DNA of 64,000 nucleotides from Ectobius pallidus (taxonomy: Eukaryota; Arthropoda; Insecta; Blattodea; Ectobiidae), in the NCBI GenBank assembly GCA_964059195.1, contig CAXKWD010000001.1, positions 119,035,751 to 119,099,750 on the forward strand, in the 5' to 3' direction. Positions 10,713 to 23,008 of the stretch are shown one piece after another; position 1 is the stretch's first letter, and each line of letters opens with the position of its first letter. The notes beneath the pieces were generated by a model. It did no database searches. It had not been told where the DNA came from and worked only from the letters and a program-made list of their open reading frames with translations. A program made the translations under genes and the position numbers.

Positions 10713-11326
10713 CTTTCACATTTTACCGGAAGTCGTTTTTGGAATAAATATGTATTGGATTTTCCTATCCATTGGTGACTTCGTACATACTTCTCTTCGG
10801 GAAGGGGCACAATGTTACTCTCGTATAATGAATTAAATTTTCACGGGATGAAAGATGAATGGATCGAGCGTAACCTCATAAAAGAGCTGTAATAATTGAG
10901 TTGTCACCTATATCCGAGAAAGATGACATTACTCTTGGCTGTGGTCGCTAAACTCAAGAATTCCTTCCCCACCAATTCAGCTGGGCCGTACCGTTGGTAC
11001 CAAGTTTACAATGTCGCCAACACCGCAGACATGACTACTACCTTTTCAAGAAGTCCTGAAAAAAGAAAGATGGGGATCGATAACGAAAGTATGCTATCTT
11101 GGTTTGAATGCTCACACTCTATTGGGTAGCGGCCAACCTCGTTCAGGCACACCCCCTGCAGCCCTAAGCCTAATTCATATTCTTTCGCTTCACAGGTAGA
11201 CAGTTTTCTTATGAAAGACAGGCGAACGTAATTTTGAAAGTATTGTGTGCATGGTACGTTCAGTATCACCATAATTAATTTCGAAAATAGCACTTTTGTG
11301 TTATTATTTATATAAATTTCAAAGTG
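10713..11326. other. Non-coding stretch, no feature recognised
   Basis: Overlapping frames of 77 and 110 codons near 10896-11338 have no family resemblance. I see nothing else. Confidence 0.4.
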
Positions 11327-11335
11327 GGTTTTGTT

Positions 11336-13459
11336 CAAGGCTGGTATATGTAAGGTTGTCTCGTTCCCGTAAGAGCTATGGGGAGAGTCCTACACTGCTG
11401 TGTGACGTCACCCCCAGCCCGCGCGAGAATTAAGCAGCTACATACAATGGTATTGATGGGAAGAAGTAACACAAAAACACCACCGTTTTACCAACAATAG
11501 GCCCCTAATACATGTTTCCGAGGTGAAGATAGAATGTATACGACCCTGCATATAAAGAGGATTTAACACAAATTAAAATAAATATTTAATACAGGTACCA
11601 ATAAGAATAGTGCAGCTTTACAAAGTTTGTCTGACTCAGGAAAAAGTAGTCTAGTAGATATAGCTTAGATTATGCTGAAAGATTTTTAATTTTACATTTC
11701 TAGGTATGTTTACTTATTTCAGGTAAATTATTCTGAATTATGGACTTAGAAAAGTCTTGACTTAGAAAAATAAATTTCTCAATGAGATCGATGCACTGTT
11801 GTGTATTTTCTGTATTAATTTTACATGAAATTAATTTAAATTAAACGTCTATAAGATGAACGAAGTCACCTCTGATTGCAATGTACTTGTCACAATTTAA
11901 TTACAAAGCTTATTATCATAGATACTAAACAATTATTAAAACCAAAGAAGAATAGACAACATGGAATAATGCTTTCCAGAGGCAGAAAACTGGAAGATAA
12001 ATAAAATCTGCGCACGGAATAACAATTATTATATTATAAACCAATCTGTATTCTGTTTGTAGAACACTTTGAAATAAACATTTACAAATGAATCAAAGTG
12101 ATCATAAATATAACAGGTATATCTTTAAATGTATACCGACCGACAGCATTTAAATGGTAGAACAGTCCAAGACTCAATTTAGTCATGTTTACATGTAAAT
12201 ATGGATTTTAAGACGCGCTTATAATAAAATAATGAGTCAATAACTCACCTTCAGTAGGAAGTGGCTTCTTTTGCAGTTAACAACAGATCCATTGTTGAAT
12301 ATTCTTCCCCCCACCCCAGTGGGTGACCCCCAGTCAGGTTTATGGGTACATGTAGTTATTCAGTTTCTGACATGTTTTATTAGGGGAGTCCATAAATAAA
12401 ATGTTGAAGGATTTTTACTTTAATACTGGTATATACTGGAAAAGAGGATTCCTAATTCCTCGAAGCGTTATTAAAACATTATACTGTACAGTACACTAAC
12501 TTTGTAATTATTTAAGCGGCATTAAAGCAGTAATGGAATTCAATAGTGAGCCACTCTTTCAAAAAACACACACTCTGGTACACTGACACTTGAGGTGATA
12601 CAGTTATATATAGGCTATAAGAATTCCCCAACTATTAAATTCAGGCGATAATTATAGCACACATATGACGTAACTAATCAGAACTTTGAATCAATATTAA
12701 CACAGAACTTGTGCACGACACTTGAAACTAGAGCTGTCTGACTGTGAACTGATGTTTTAAAGATTTTTAAAAGGGAGTCTTGCTTCACAATGTACATTTT
12801 TTACATCTGAAGGGTAAAATCACATTTTCTAACCCTTAACCCATCTTTTTGAATAGAACATTTTTTTTTGTCAAATATAGTGTAGGTGGTCAGCTCAGCT
12901 AGGAAAATTTTCCCTCGTCTGCTGCTGTCTATAAATAAAATGGACAGGCTCTTTAAGTTTCTGCTGGCAATGTGTATGAATAAAGAATTATTTACAAAAG
13001 GGCAAACTCCCCTCTGCATAAGACAAAAAAAAAGTCGTATAGGCTACTTCCCATTTTCTGAGTCATAACCAGAGAGTTGTAAAAGTACCCCAATAAATTT
13101 AAAGAGAAATGTAAGATGTTTGTGCGTGTTCTTTATTTTGAGATCCACAGTATGTTTTACAGAAACCAGCAGCTTAAATATTTTGTTTCAAATGTCTCAA
13201 TATATTTTGTTGCAGATTATTCATTTGAGGCCTGAGCACTCAGAAGTGGTCCCTCTATTAATCCATACCCCCTGTAAGATCATATGTAGTCTATCTTTAC
13301 AGATACATGCATTATTTTAGTTAAAAATAAGTTTTATTCCCATCATTGCCATTGTATGTAGGTGTTTAAATCCTCCTGCAGGGCTATGGGCCACGTCACA
13401 TCCCTCGTGCTCAATACGCATGCGTGTCGAACGAGGCAACCTTTCATATACCAGCCTTG
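11336..13459. mobile_element. 2.1-kb TIR element with 9-bp duplication (MULE-like)
   Basis: The left end caaggctggtatatg and the right end catataccagccttg belong to a 31-bp inverted repeat with about two mismatches. A second shared patch, tgtgacgt, lies further in. The 9-bp sequence GGTTTTGTT directly flanks both sides (11327-11335 and 13460-13468). A 9-bp duplication is typical of Mutator-like elements. The interior is AT-rich and I recognise no transposase, so this is probably non-autonomous. The superfamily call rests on the duplication length only. Confidence 0.82.
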
Positions 13460-13468
13460 GGTTTTGTT

Positions 13469-13945
13469 AGCTGGTGAACCGCTTTTCTCCCGCAACATCC
13501 ACTGTTTATTTCATTTCTCAAAACATCTGAAACGGATAGTAGGTGTAGATTTCACTCAGCAGATGGTAGAGTATTTTCTACGGTGTGTAATTTAGAATGG
13601 GATACTAAGATGGTAGATACGATTTTTTTTAATTCAGTACAGGGGAGACAGTTGAAAACAGTGTTGTAGGAGTTACCGTAGGAAATTATTAGAAACAACG
13701 TCATCGGACTTCTTAGTGTAAAAAGTATTGTGAAAGGGTTGGAAGGGAAATAAAGCTGCTGCATTAAAGTAAATAGTGGCAGCTAGGTAAATGACATGTA
13801 GTGCCAGTGATGGTTAAGTTAGGTTAGGAACAGGGGTATTAGTTTAGCAGCGCATACTGATTATCCACTTTTAGTTACGTCCCATATTGAATCTCTTTAT
13901 GCACTGGAAAATTTCGTTACTGCAACAAACTTTTGTTTTCCGCAG
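13469..13945. other. Non-coding stretch, no feature recognised
   Basis: No repeat ends are visible. It ends in a pyrimidine-rich tract (cttttgttttccgcag) that could serve as a splice acceptor for the candidate exon that follows. Confidence 0.4.
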
Positions 13946-14039
13946 CTCGAGACGGCGTGGTCAGTGATCGCGTATCAAACCTCATCGTTCACTGGCTTGG
14001 GCATTGTCGAGCTGTACCACTGTGGTAATTCGATTGGAC
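13946..14039 (+). other. Candidate exon (94 nt), unassigned
   Basis: A good acceptor (cttttgttttccgcag) and a consensus donor (gac then gtaagt) bound a 94-nt segment. It is clearly richer in G+C than its surroundings and open in frame 1 (31 codons, beginning LETAWSVIAY). The peptide matches nothing I know. It could be a 5' UTR or cassette exon of the + strand gene represented at 58696, an exon of another gene, or chance. Confidence 0.25.
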
Positions 14040-15449
14040 GTAAGTTGTCTAAGCCTTCAAACTATGGAGCATTTTTGGGTGATATGTCCGAAAGTATATA
14101 ACTTATAACAATGATTACAATGTTACGGTTTATATATATTATATAATTTCTTTTAAGTGACAAAGTTCGAGCATGTCACCCAATGAAGGGCGCTTGAGTG
14201 TTATCAGTTTGTTGGTCACTTAGGTTACCTTAAGGAACAGAAAATCTTAATAAACTTTGATTTAAAGCTAATGGTTTCTCCAGAATTTTCTATGTGCATC
14301 TATTCTTATATTTTGAATCAGTGTTTAAAACTTCGTGAAAATTTTGCACATTCTATTTTTTTAAAAAAGGATTCTGTTAGTAATTGTTCAAATTCACGTT
14401 ATAATTTAGGAAAAATAAAATAAATTAAGTTATTCAAATTCGTCAATAATCCAGAGTTGAGGGTTTGGCAACATTACGCCTGTTAGAGTACTGCAGGGTT
14501 AGGTAATGTAAATAAATGCTAGCTTAGGAATGTGATCAGCCTAATACGGGGGAATGCCGTACATAACTACCATAGGACGTAACGATAAATTATATAAAGA
14601 CATTTTTGTTCCATACAACCTGAATAATATTATCGTTAGGTAATAGCGCCCATAACCCTCACATTTTTATATTCGCATCATTATGTACAAATTTCGAATA
14701 CAAAAGTAATGTTTTCCGAAAGTACTTCGACTTAATTTCAATTATAGAACAAAAGATATAAGGAAAATCAGAATTAGACCATACTTCTACTGCAGTGATA
14801 CACTTTATAAAAATTAATATATTTATGTTACTATTAATTATATTGTTAAATTTCACGACTTGCTGGAATAGAATATCACATTAGCCTGTATTCAGGCTTG
14901 TAATAGCCATTAGGAGGTAGTTGAAGAAGTTTAAACTTTGTAATTAGTGCAGTACACCTGTATGACATTTTGCAAAGTTTTCTCATAGCAATTAGTGCAA
15001 GTTACAGACACCTGTACCAGCTGACGCGCGCGGCCAAGAACGGAACCTTGAGCACGGTCACTACTACCGTCTTAGGAACGTGCGGTCTCTTGGCTGAGAT
15101 TCAGCCCATTTCATTAAGCACACTCCTCACTTAACGTTAATTTCATCTTCCGTTATTCTTCAAGGCCTCCGCCAACACTGTTTAATGAAACTCACACAGA
15201 TTCAGCATTATACGTTTTAGCTTCTTAGGTTATCTCATCTCATTGCTTTGAAGACAACCTTCCTTCCTGATATTATCCAAACTAAAATGTAAGAATTAGT
15301 GAGAGTCAACAACGTCAGTTCTATTTCCTATTTCCCTATCGCCATTTTGTTTCTGCTTTTATCACTTATTGGCATTGCGATTATATTGAATCTGCTATTC
15401 TTACAGTAAGTTATATCTTTATCACTAAGTCGGTTACTGTTATTATGAT

Positions 15450-15450
<1 letters not shown>
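14040..15450. other. Non-coding stretch with a GC-rich patch
   Basis: Mostly AT-rich with no gene seen. A GC-richer patch at about 15020-15120 (gctgacgcgcgcggccaaga and following bases) has no recognisable repeat ends or coding frame. It could be regulatory or an old repeat. Confidence 0.35.
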
Positions 15451-15484
<34 letters not shown>

Positions 15485-15503
15485 TTATTATTTATTATTA
15501 TTA
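15451..15503. repeat. (ACT)n/(ATT)n microsatellite
   Basis: About ten ACT units are followed by ATT units. Confidence 0.95.
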
Positions 15504-15702
15504 GATCATATTAAACTCAGTTAATACAGTAATTAAACATTATTGATGTAACATTCATTAAGCCGGATATCGAAGTTTTAAAAAACGAGATGCGCAGAAG
15601 CACAAACATGGTGGTTGGCGCAGCATCCTCTTTCCCTCGCTTAGCCAACCCATCATCCCTCAAGCCGGCTGGCGGCCACATGTTTCTCAGTCTCATTAGT
15701 TT

Positions 15703-15833
15703 CTGTTGGTAGAATCGAGAGCAGAAGAAGTAATATTACCACTAGAATCTCAGAAAACTGCAAGTCTATTGGTAGAAGCGAGAGCAGAAGAAGGCGTTGA
15801 GTAATATTAGCACTTGGATCTCAGAAAACTGCA
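15703..15833. repeat. Tandem duplication, about 65-bp unit
   Basis: Two adjacent copies begin ttggtagaa.cgagagcaga and end gatctcagaaaactgcaa or a near match. The second carries a few extra bases (ggcgttga). A third, decayed start (gttggtaggagtagaga) lies near 16009. The surrounding 15590-16080 is GC-richer than average. Confidence 0.85.
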
Positions 15834-16133
15834 AATATTACATAAATATATTACATAAATAATTAATATTAATAAATTATTAAATTCAAGAGAAGAAAAT
15901 ACTTGTATATGCTGCTGGCCGGTTCGGGATCGCCACTGCTAGGCCAAGGCACCAACAAAATTGTACGAAGTTTCGCAGTCGGACATATTCGCACGTCGGT
16001 CGGTCGGTCTGTTGGTAGGAGTAGAGAGGAGTGGAACTAGAGCGAAAGGCTTGTCGATGCCCAGCGTTTGTTATTTAACTAGTCTCACAATAACAAACTT
16101 ATTTTATTAACATGAGGCCTTTAATAGCTATTT

Positions 16134-16250
16134 ATGTATCAAGTGCGCAAAATAAAGCTTTAGCGGACGAATCTAGTATAGCGGCCGAGGCGAAAGCCGA
16201 GGCTGAAATACTGGATGAGTCCGCTAAAGTTTTTGCGTACGTGGTGCATA
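16134..16250. repeat. Short hairpin repeat (family S)
   Basis: Arms at 16134-16168 and 16219-16250 are inverted copies sharing ctttagcggac and a gcgcaaaa/gtacgcaaaa segment. The loop contains gccgaggcgaaagccgaggc. A partial second copy lies at 62304-62376. It looks like a very short foldback element. Confidence 0.7.
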
Positions 16251-16259
16251 CAATATTTT

Positions 16260-17165
16260 TTAGTGATAGCTCTCTAAATTATATGAAATGAAACAAAAAT
16301 ACCGTATATAATTAATTATAATGAAAGGCAGTCAACCATATTCTCACGGCCCTCTCAAACGCAAGACAACAATGAACCGTACGTACCAATACGAAATGCG
16401 GTAGGCTATAGATGAGTTAGCCTATATGAGTTGCTGATTTGTAAACAATAATAAATACGAACTAGTATTTATGGAAAGCTTGTGAAAATATGAATTATAA
16501 TCCCGAGGAAATTTCACCCCAAGTCAAAAACATTGAATTGGAGCTGGTGCCAGCAACAACACGGCAGAAGGAATAGGGAATATATTGCAATTAAATGCTG
16601 GTGCATCCATGTAAGCTATGTGAACGAAGATGTGAAAAGTTGTTGGCTTATATTTGTTGTCATGTGATGAAGTGGGCTACCGTGTTTTGCGAAAAATCCT
16701 GGTAAAGTTTCTGATTATCATAAAGAAACGTGTTGGCTTAAATTTGTTGTTTTATGACCAATTATATGCGTAAATCCATGTTAAAGTTGGTGTGTCTGGT
16801 CAATGCCATCTTGGTTTTGTTTATAGATTGTCATGACGACTTTAAAGGACAAGGCCGCTAAAAGTGCATTTTGAATGCAGTTTAAATGCAATTTTTCGGT
16901 GTGCTACCAGTCCGACAAGCAGCTGTTTTAGAGAGTGTGTACTAAAAAAAATTAACTAATCGCTCTGATTACATTTATATAATTATTTTAACCCTTCCAT
17001 AGCAGAATTTATGTACTATCATAAGCAACCATGAAGTGAAATCATCAGCGGATTATAATTTTAAAGTAAAAAAAAAGTCAACAAAATAGCTGAATTCCAA
17101 GAATGACATGTTATTAAAATCCTGTTAATTTAACATAAATCATTACTCTATTAACCTTGTAATTC
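16260..17165. other. Non-coding stretch, no feature recognised
   Basis: AT-rich. A 28-codon frame at 16490-16576 was considered and not accepted. I see nothing else. Confidence 0.35.
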
Positions 17166-17169
17166 TGCT

Positions 17170-17368
17170 TTTATGCAATGTTTATGGTGCCGAATTTATG
17201 TATGTCTTAACAGTGAAAGGATTAAGCACGTTTAGATACGGATTTCTTTCATTCAAGTAGGGAAAGCTGATGCCATTCATATCGGCCACAGGATTTGACC
17301 CCGACATCCCAAATATGAATCTGTGAAGTTGCTGCCTCGACCAACAGACCAGGATCTTTGGCATTAAA
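17170..17368 (-). mobile_element. tRNA-derived SINE (family E)
   Basis: Read on the minus strand, the segment begins with a tRNA-like head. A box-A-like run (tctgttggtcgaggc) is followed about 45 nt later by a box-B-like run, gggtcaaatcctg. A short non-tRNA body follows. The 60-codon frame across it is not a gene. Confidence 0.6.
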
Positions 17369-17760
17369 ACGTCAATCTAACTCCTACGACAAATATTCTT
17401 TTGGCTTATCTTTCTCACTATGTAGCCTACAGAAGTTAAGATAAATATTATATCGCGGACTTTAATTTCTACTAATGGGGAGGCACAATTTCTTAGTATT
17501 TAAGTTAACTAAACGATCATCAATCTTTGAGGTTGATGATCTCAATATTCTGGGTTAAGAAGAGCTATCTCATTTAATTTCCTCCAAAATTTTCTTAATT
17601 TAACAATTTACTTCTAAATATAAAGTGGAACGTGGTACGTAGATCCATTTTAAATGGTGATAACGATAACGTTTAGTCATGATCATCATTCTTCTTCTTG
17701 TCACGATCATTAATGAAGAAAATCGGCATGGTTGTCGTAGTCAAAGTCTTCCATAATATT

Positions 17761-17788
17761 ATGATGATAATAATAATAATAATAATTT
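17761..17788. repeat. (AAT)n microsatellite
   Basis: ATG/AAT trinucleotide run. Confidence 0.9.
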
Positions 17789-18822
17789 GTTACCATTAAT
17801 TTTAATAACTAATTTATATGAAGCAATAGGACTCAGATGAGATTTGGAAGATTTTTCTCAAGTCGATTTTTTCTTGGTTTATGTTTAGCAGAGGTTTGTT
17901 TAGTTAATACACCAACATCGATATCCATGTTTTAAAAAATCGGTATACGGCGTTAGTTATTAAATAACGATAAAGACTTTCGAATTACACTTATTGCAAT
18001 CTTTGTTAATGAAGAACAGGACCGATAAATTGATTATCCTGTCAGCTACATGACATCCGCTGAACACTTGATTTTATTTTTAATTAACCACCTGGAAACT
18101 TCTTATCTTGTTTTGTCAATTAAAATTCTATCCTCGATTTGCCTACAAGTTAGGGGTCCAATAGAGTGACAGATAGTTGTTTTTTAGAGCTTCCTTAATT
18201 ATTGAATCAGGTAGTCAATGTATGTGAGAATTTGTGTGTGTGTGTGTTGAATACAATTATGTTTTGTATACGTATAAATATTTTCACAGCATGTTTGTTA
18301 GTTCATTCAAGAAGGAGCTGCTCTACGAATTGATCAGTATTTAAAACACGATCACACGAGGAGTAACGCGGTTCAACTCAATGGAAGACATGGCGTCTAT
18401 TGAAAAGGAAATAGTTCTTTGTAGTCATGATATACAAGGAGAAGAAACTGGTTTTAGGGGGCCTGTGGCTACTGGTATGGTTTATTTGTATGTGGGATAC
18501 TATGAAGTAAAGCAGGTTTAGAAATTGCAGTAATTGCAGAATATCTGGCTCCTCCATGCGGCAAAGGAACTGCAAGCAAAAAAGACGCTACCTCCTTTTG
18601 TGGTTTGTCGTTAAGTGCTGTAACACCATTGCTGGCATTAACACTTTATGACACAAGAATGAATGAATAAAGAGAGTAATACTAAAATGTAAAATACACA
18701 GTCCCGGAATTCAATACTAACAACATCACCTAATAAGACGCATTATGTTAGACCTATAGTAAGTCATCTGATCTCGGTATGATCTAGTCGGTTAAAGTGT
18801 TGGGAATTCTTTGTCTGTTTCT
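17789..18822. other. Non-coding stretch, no feature recognised
   Basis: Only short frames are present. A small (GT)n run lies near 18232-18247. Confidence 0.35.
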
Positions 18823-18843
18823 CCTAATAATAATAATAATAGT

Positions 18844-18881
<38 letters not shown>

Positions 18882-18917
18882 CAATAACAATGACTTGTAG
18901 TGGTGATAATTATGATG

Positions 18918-18971
<54 letters not shown>

Positions 18972-19010
18972 GCTTATGATGATGATAAAAATAATAATAA
19001 TAGCAACAAT
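18823..19010. repeat. (AAT)n microsatellite block
   Basis: Two long AAT runs (18823-18880 and 18913-18971) are separated by a mixed AAT/GAT spacer and followed by GAT/AAT units. The poly-Ile/poly-Asn frame across it is an artefact. Confidence 0.95.
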
Positions 19011-20144
19011 AATGAGAAAGGTGAGCTCGGGTTGAGCAATTGTGCGTATAGTCTACACTTATAATCTATTGAAGATTTAGTTTTTTCTGCATGCGTTGTA
19101 AAGTGGTATTTGCAACATCTCTACCCACATATCACACACATTCTTCATTCTGTTCATGGAATTTATTGTTCACATATATTTTGGAACACGTGTTTTGCTA
19201 GCCTGTTCCTGTCTTTGGCTCAGACACACTCTGTCCAGGTTCTATCCATCGTGTGCTGATGTAGTCTAGAATATTGGTTGTGCCTCTGCCTTCTCTGATC
19301 CTCACCAGTTTCTGATGTATGTTGCTTATAATCAGGATATTTTGTTTAGCGATAAAAGCAATTGGAAAAATCAATCGTGCATAAATAAACCCATACGATG
19401 AAACAAAGTCTATTATCTTTATTCCCACGCTTCCAGTCGTACATTTTCAAGTAAACACTTAAGCAGTGTATTGTTCGCCATAGTGTTTCTTCATAGGCCG
19501 TTTTTCGGCATATCACATAACGCCAGAAGGCATAAAGGCATCATGTTTATTTGCGGTAATTTTCTACCAAATAAATTATTTGTAAGGATATTGTTACTAC
19601 TCTTGCGCTAGGGAGTATATCTGCTATTGGTCTTAACTGTAGAGGGATAGTTCTTAGCAAAATTTCGTCCAGCAAATAATTTGGAAATTAAACCTACGCT
19701 TTATCGTGCTTCGCGACTGGAATAATACTCGTTGCTGCCTCTTCCATAAGGGACCAACTTATTTAAAAATATATACCAACTTATATACTTACAGCATTTT
19801 GTGCGCTCGCAATTGGAAATATATAATGTTCTCTGCTATATTCCATATATATAATACAACCAGGACTTAACGTCCGTTCTACTGACGTTAATGGTAATTG
19901 ATATTTTAGCAAAAGTGTAGATGCTGCGGAGGGTGGTAGTGTGCGGAAACAGTTAAAAACAGAACTAATACAAATTTCATTGACCTTTAGTAATAAGTAA
20001 GATCACTACATACCAGTTTAAACTACTTTACAGCAAGTATGTAACCGAGCTTATAGCACAATAAAGCTTATTTCAGGCTGATTTGTTGTTATGACTGTCC
20101 CGCGCATATCGATAATATTATGTCATAGTTTTAGTTCTCAAACT
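19011..20144. other. Non-coding stretch, no feature recognised
   Basis: No family-like frames, repeat ends or tRNA-like boxes were seen. Confidence 0.35.
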
Positions 20145-20156
20145 AACCACGGTACT

Positions 20157-20714
20157 TATCTTATCTTATCTTATCGGCTCAGGGGCTGAGCCTTTACGGG
20201 CTCGCGCACGTAGGCCTCATAGGCGGGCCCATTGTACACCCCCTAGGAAACGAATGATGTGCATGCCCTAAGGCTCCACCACGAGCCCCCACGGAGCTCC
20301 TCTACATCCAACAAGGACCAGGTACCACTCCACGTGCACCGTACCCAGGGTCCCTCGTACAAGAGCCCCATAGGCGCGGCACACCCTGACGTGCGCCACT
20401 AACCCAGGGTCCCTCTGAGAGCCCCAAAGGCACGGTACACCACCAGCAACTCTTGACCACAAGCAACGGGGCAGGACGGGGGAGGCCCGCAGCAGAGTCT
20501 GCAGCAGGAGCTGGCCCGAAAACCAGTAAAGGGGAACGGGATGATAATGAGGGGGAAAGGAAGTTGAAGTGGAGAGTTTTGGTGGAATGAATGAATGGGA
20601 AACGGGAGGATCCCCGAGAAAAACCCCAAAGGTCACGGCTTTGTCCACCACAAATGACACGCCCGCCAGCCCCAAGATTTGAACTCGGGACCGCTAGCAT
20701 GCCAGGCCCACGCG
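20157..20714 (-). mobile_element. Long GC-rich SINE (family C) copy 1
   Basis: On the minus strand a tRNA-like head (box B near gagttcaaatcttg) is followed by a GC-rich body of about 480 bp and a (GATAA)n tail. A 12-bp flanking duplication with one mismatch, AACCAYGGTACT, lies at 20145-20156 and 20715-20726. The body shares gtggtggacaaagccgtg and tctccacttcaa with 29429-29994 and, more weakly, with 42700-42885. Overlapping 76-135-codon frames on the minus strand are by-products of the high G+C. Confidence 0.9.
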
Positions 20715-20726
20715 AACCATGGTACT

Positions 20727-21296
20727 AAATATCTGTACATTATACTATAAAAGACTAAACTGAAATATTTACTTCCGTTTCAGCCAAAGTATGTAGAATT
20801 ATATCACTCATGCAACTTATATGGCTACGTTTGGTGCAAGGACTTTAGTAATATTAATGAGCAAGCTAAAATAAAACATCCAGGTCATGTGTTTTTTCTA
20901 CCTAAAATTAAAATTGTTATTTGTGTTTTTCTTTACTTCAATAAATGTAACTTATCAATGCCAACGTTCATAAGCCATTGTTTAAGCTACTGTGAATTCA
21001 TACGGAATATTAAGTAGTGTAGCTGTAACCAGTCAATCTTTTTATGAATGAGGACTTTATAAATTAAAAATCCAGTTAATTAAAAACCATCGCCAGTGCG
21101 TTATAAAGTAGGGTTTATAATTGAATTGGTGAGCAGTGATGCAGCGATAGTGACTGTTTCATTTCACCCCACTTCTACTAAAGTATTTTTCAAATGAGAA
21201 GCCATTTCCTTCACCGCCAATCACGTGTACGAGCTAACGAAGTGCCGCTAGCAGTAAGAGTCTTCCCTCCGTCTCGCCGTCTCTGATTGGACCGCG
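20727..21296. other. Upstream flank of candidate promoter
   Basis: AT-rich, becoming GC-richer from about 21200. An inverted CCAAT motif (gattgg) lies at about 21284-21289, roughly 10 bp before a TATA-like box. No gene is seen. Confidence 0.3.
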
Positions 21297-21329
21297 TATA
21301 TAAGCAGGAGATGGACAAAACGGCTTGTC
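21297..21329 (+). promoter_or_regulatory. Candidate TATA-type core promoter
   Basis: TATATAAG at 21297-21304 lies 33 bp upstream of gtcatct, which resembles an insect initiator with A at 21330. A GC-richer upstream segment and an inverted CCAAT motif precede it. The spacing fits an RNA polymerase II core promoter. No homologue was recognised. Confidence 0.35.
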
Positions 21330-21391
21330 ATCTGCAAAACACTTTAGCTTTTTATCCTCTGTGTTGCGGTATATACAATATCAGCACAACG
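21330..21391 (+). other. Candidate non-coding first exon
   Basis: From the initiator-like A, a 62-nt segment without an ATG leads to a strong splice donor (acg then gtgagtct). The kirre/rst exon at 58696 needs at least one upstream 5' UTR exon on this strand, and this is a positional candidate 37 kb away. The link is inference only; it could belong to another gene or an old promoter-bearing repeat. Confidence 0.25.
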
Positions 21392-21392
21392 G

Positions 21393-22506
21393 TGAGTCTG
21401 GACCGTTCTTCCAATGCAATCATCATGTTAACTGAAGACGGACTGTGTATATTATTATCACTGGCTCTATAACAATTTATTCACTTCAAATTGGCTTTCT
21501 ATAGCATGATAACTCTCTAATTAATAAATCCCAAACGCTCGGGGTCTTGGCTAAAACTATGTTGTCTCTGAAGTTGTATATCTACACCCCTTCCCAAGAT
21601 TTTTAAGTCGACATGTCAGATCCCAGGACATTTCAATGTTTGAAAAAAAAAATTTTAACCTGTCTGGAAACCCTAAACGAATATTTATCTAGACTGTGCG
21701 CCATGAAAACTTTGAATTATAGGCTATATATGCATATTTCAAAGAGCCAATCTGCCTCCGCGTATTCTTCTAATAATAATGTTCTGTATAGTTTCAAATG
21801 TCTAAATAACTTCGAAAGACAGATCAGATTTACATGAGACATACTACATAAATAAGTGCCCATATAAAACTGGTAATAACCAACAGGATCAATATAGCTA
21901 TCATCAATCTTTATTCAACCCATAACAGCAAACATTTAGCAGCTAGCAATAACTATAGCAGAATATTATTAATAGCATTTATATTTCTCTAATAACGTTA
22001 TGGTTACGTAATACTCCTATTTGCCTTAACATTTTACAGCTAGGACTTTTATTGGTGATTTTTTACATCATAATAACGATTTTAAACGGCGTTCATTACG
22101 GTATTGTTACTAAGGCAAATATGATTGCTACCGAGCAATCGCAATTTTATGTGAGCTACGAAAGTATAAAATCCCACATTGAACTCGTCAAATATGTTTT
22201 GCAACAAAATTTTAGTGCCGCTTGCAATTCGTCAACGTGATATAAACTCGACAGCGTGGGATAATGCGTTATACTAATCCCTTTCCTCGGTCACTAGCAC
22301 TAAGTCGTTATTTGTTTCAGGCTACATTACGGACTTTAATCTTTCTCAAGCCAGAGCCATGGGTTCTCTCACAACTCCCATGGTTTATCATCACTATGGT
22401 ATCGGGAAAAGAACTCAAACCCGTACATGTAATTTCCTGTTTCTGAAGTAGGTTTCATGATGATGACGAAAGAAATAATAATGATGATCATGTTTATGAT
22501 GAAGTG

Positions 22507-22507
<1 letters not shown>
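21393..22507. other. Non-coding stretch, no feature recognised
   Basis: Several frames of 60-75 codons match nothing known. Confidence 0.35.
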
Positions 22508-22585
<78 letters not shown>

Positions 22586-22614
22586 GTAGTAGTATTATTA
22601 TTATTACGATTATT
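22508..22614. repeat. (ATT)n microsatellite
   Basis: About 26 uninterrupted ATT units, then AGT and ATT variants. Confidence 0.95.
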
Positions 22615-22961
22615 ATTTTTTCGTTGATGTTGTTATTATTATAACAAATATTTCCGAGTTATTAATATTATAGCCTATTAACCGGCCAAGCTAGCCTATA
22701 AGCCCAAGGATTGCAACATCAAACTCGAATTTTTTGGGGCGAAAAATTCAGACTTTTCCACCGGCAAGCATCGGTCCCGATTATGAGATTTCAAGCTCGT
22801 AGAAGAACAGCAAGTCTCAATTAGCACCTCTGAGAGAAAAAAATGCCGTACTTTTCATCCCATTACTGGTCAGTTCATTTTAAAAAGACCATGCGGGGAC
22901 AGACTTGCCATTATCTCAGCGTACTTGGTAATACACAATAAGTGTAGCCTAACTAAATATC

Positions 22962-23007
<46 letters not shown>

Positions 23008-23008
23008 G
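22962..23008. repeat. (AAT)n microsatellite
   Basis: Uninterrupted AAT run of about 15 units. Confidence 0.95.

Noticed and set aside
16490..16576. 28-codon frame starting MNYNPEEISPQ
   Set aside because: It vaguely recalls the start of some insect tyrosine-recombinase-like repeats, but it is too short and ends in a stop, so similarity cannot be supported.
20268..20700. Overlapping 76-135-codon minus frames
   Set aside because: They lie inside SINE C copy 1 in several frames at once, as expected from base composition.
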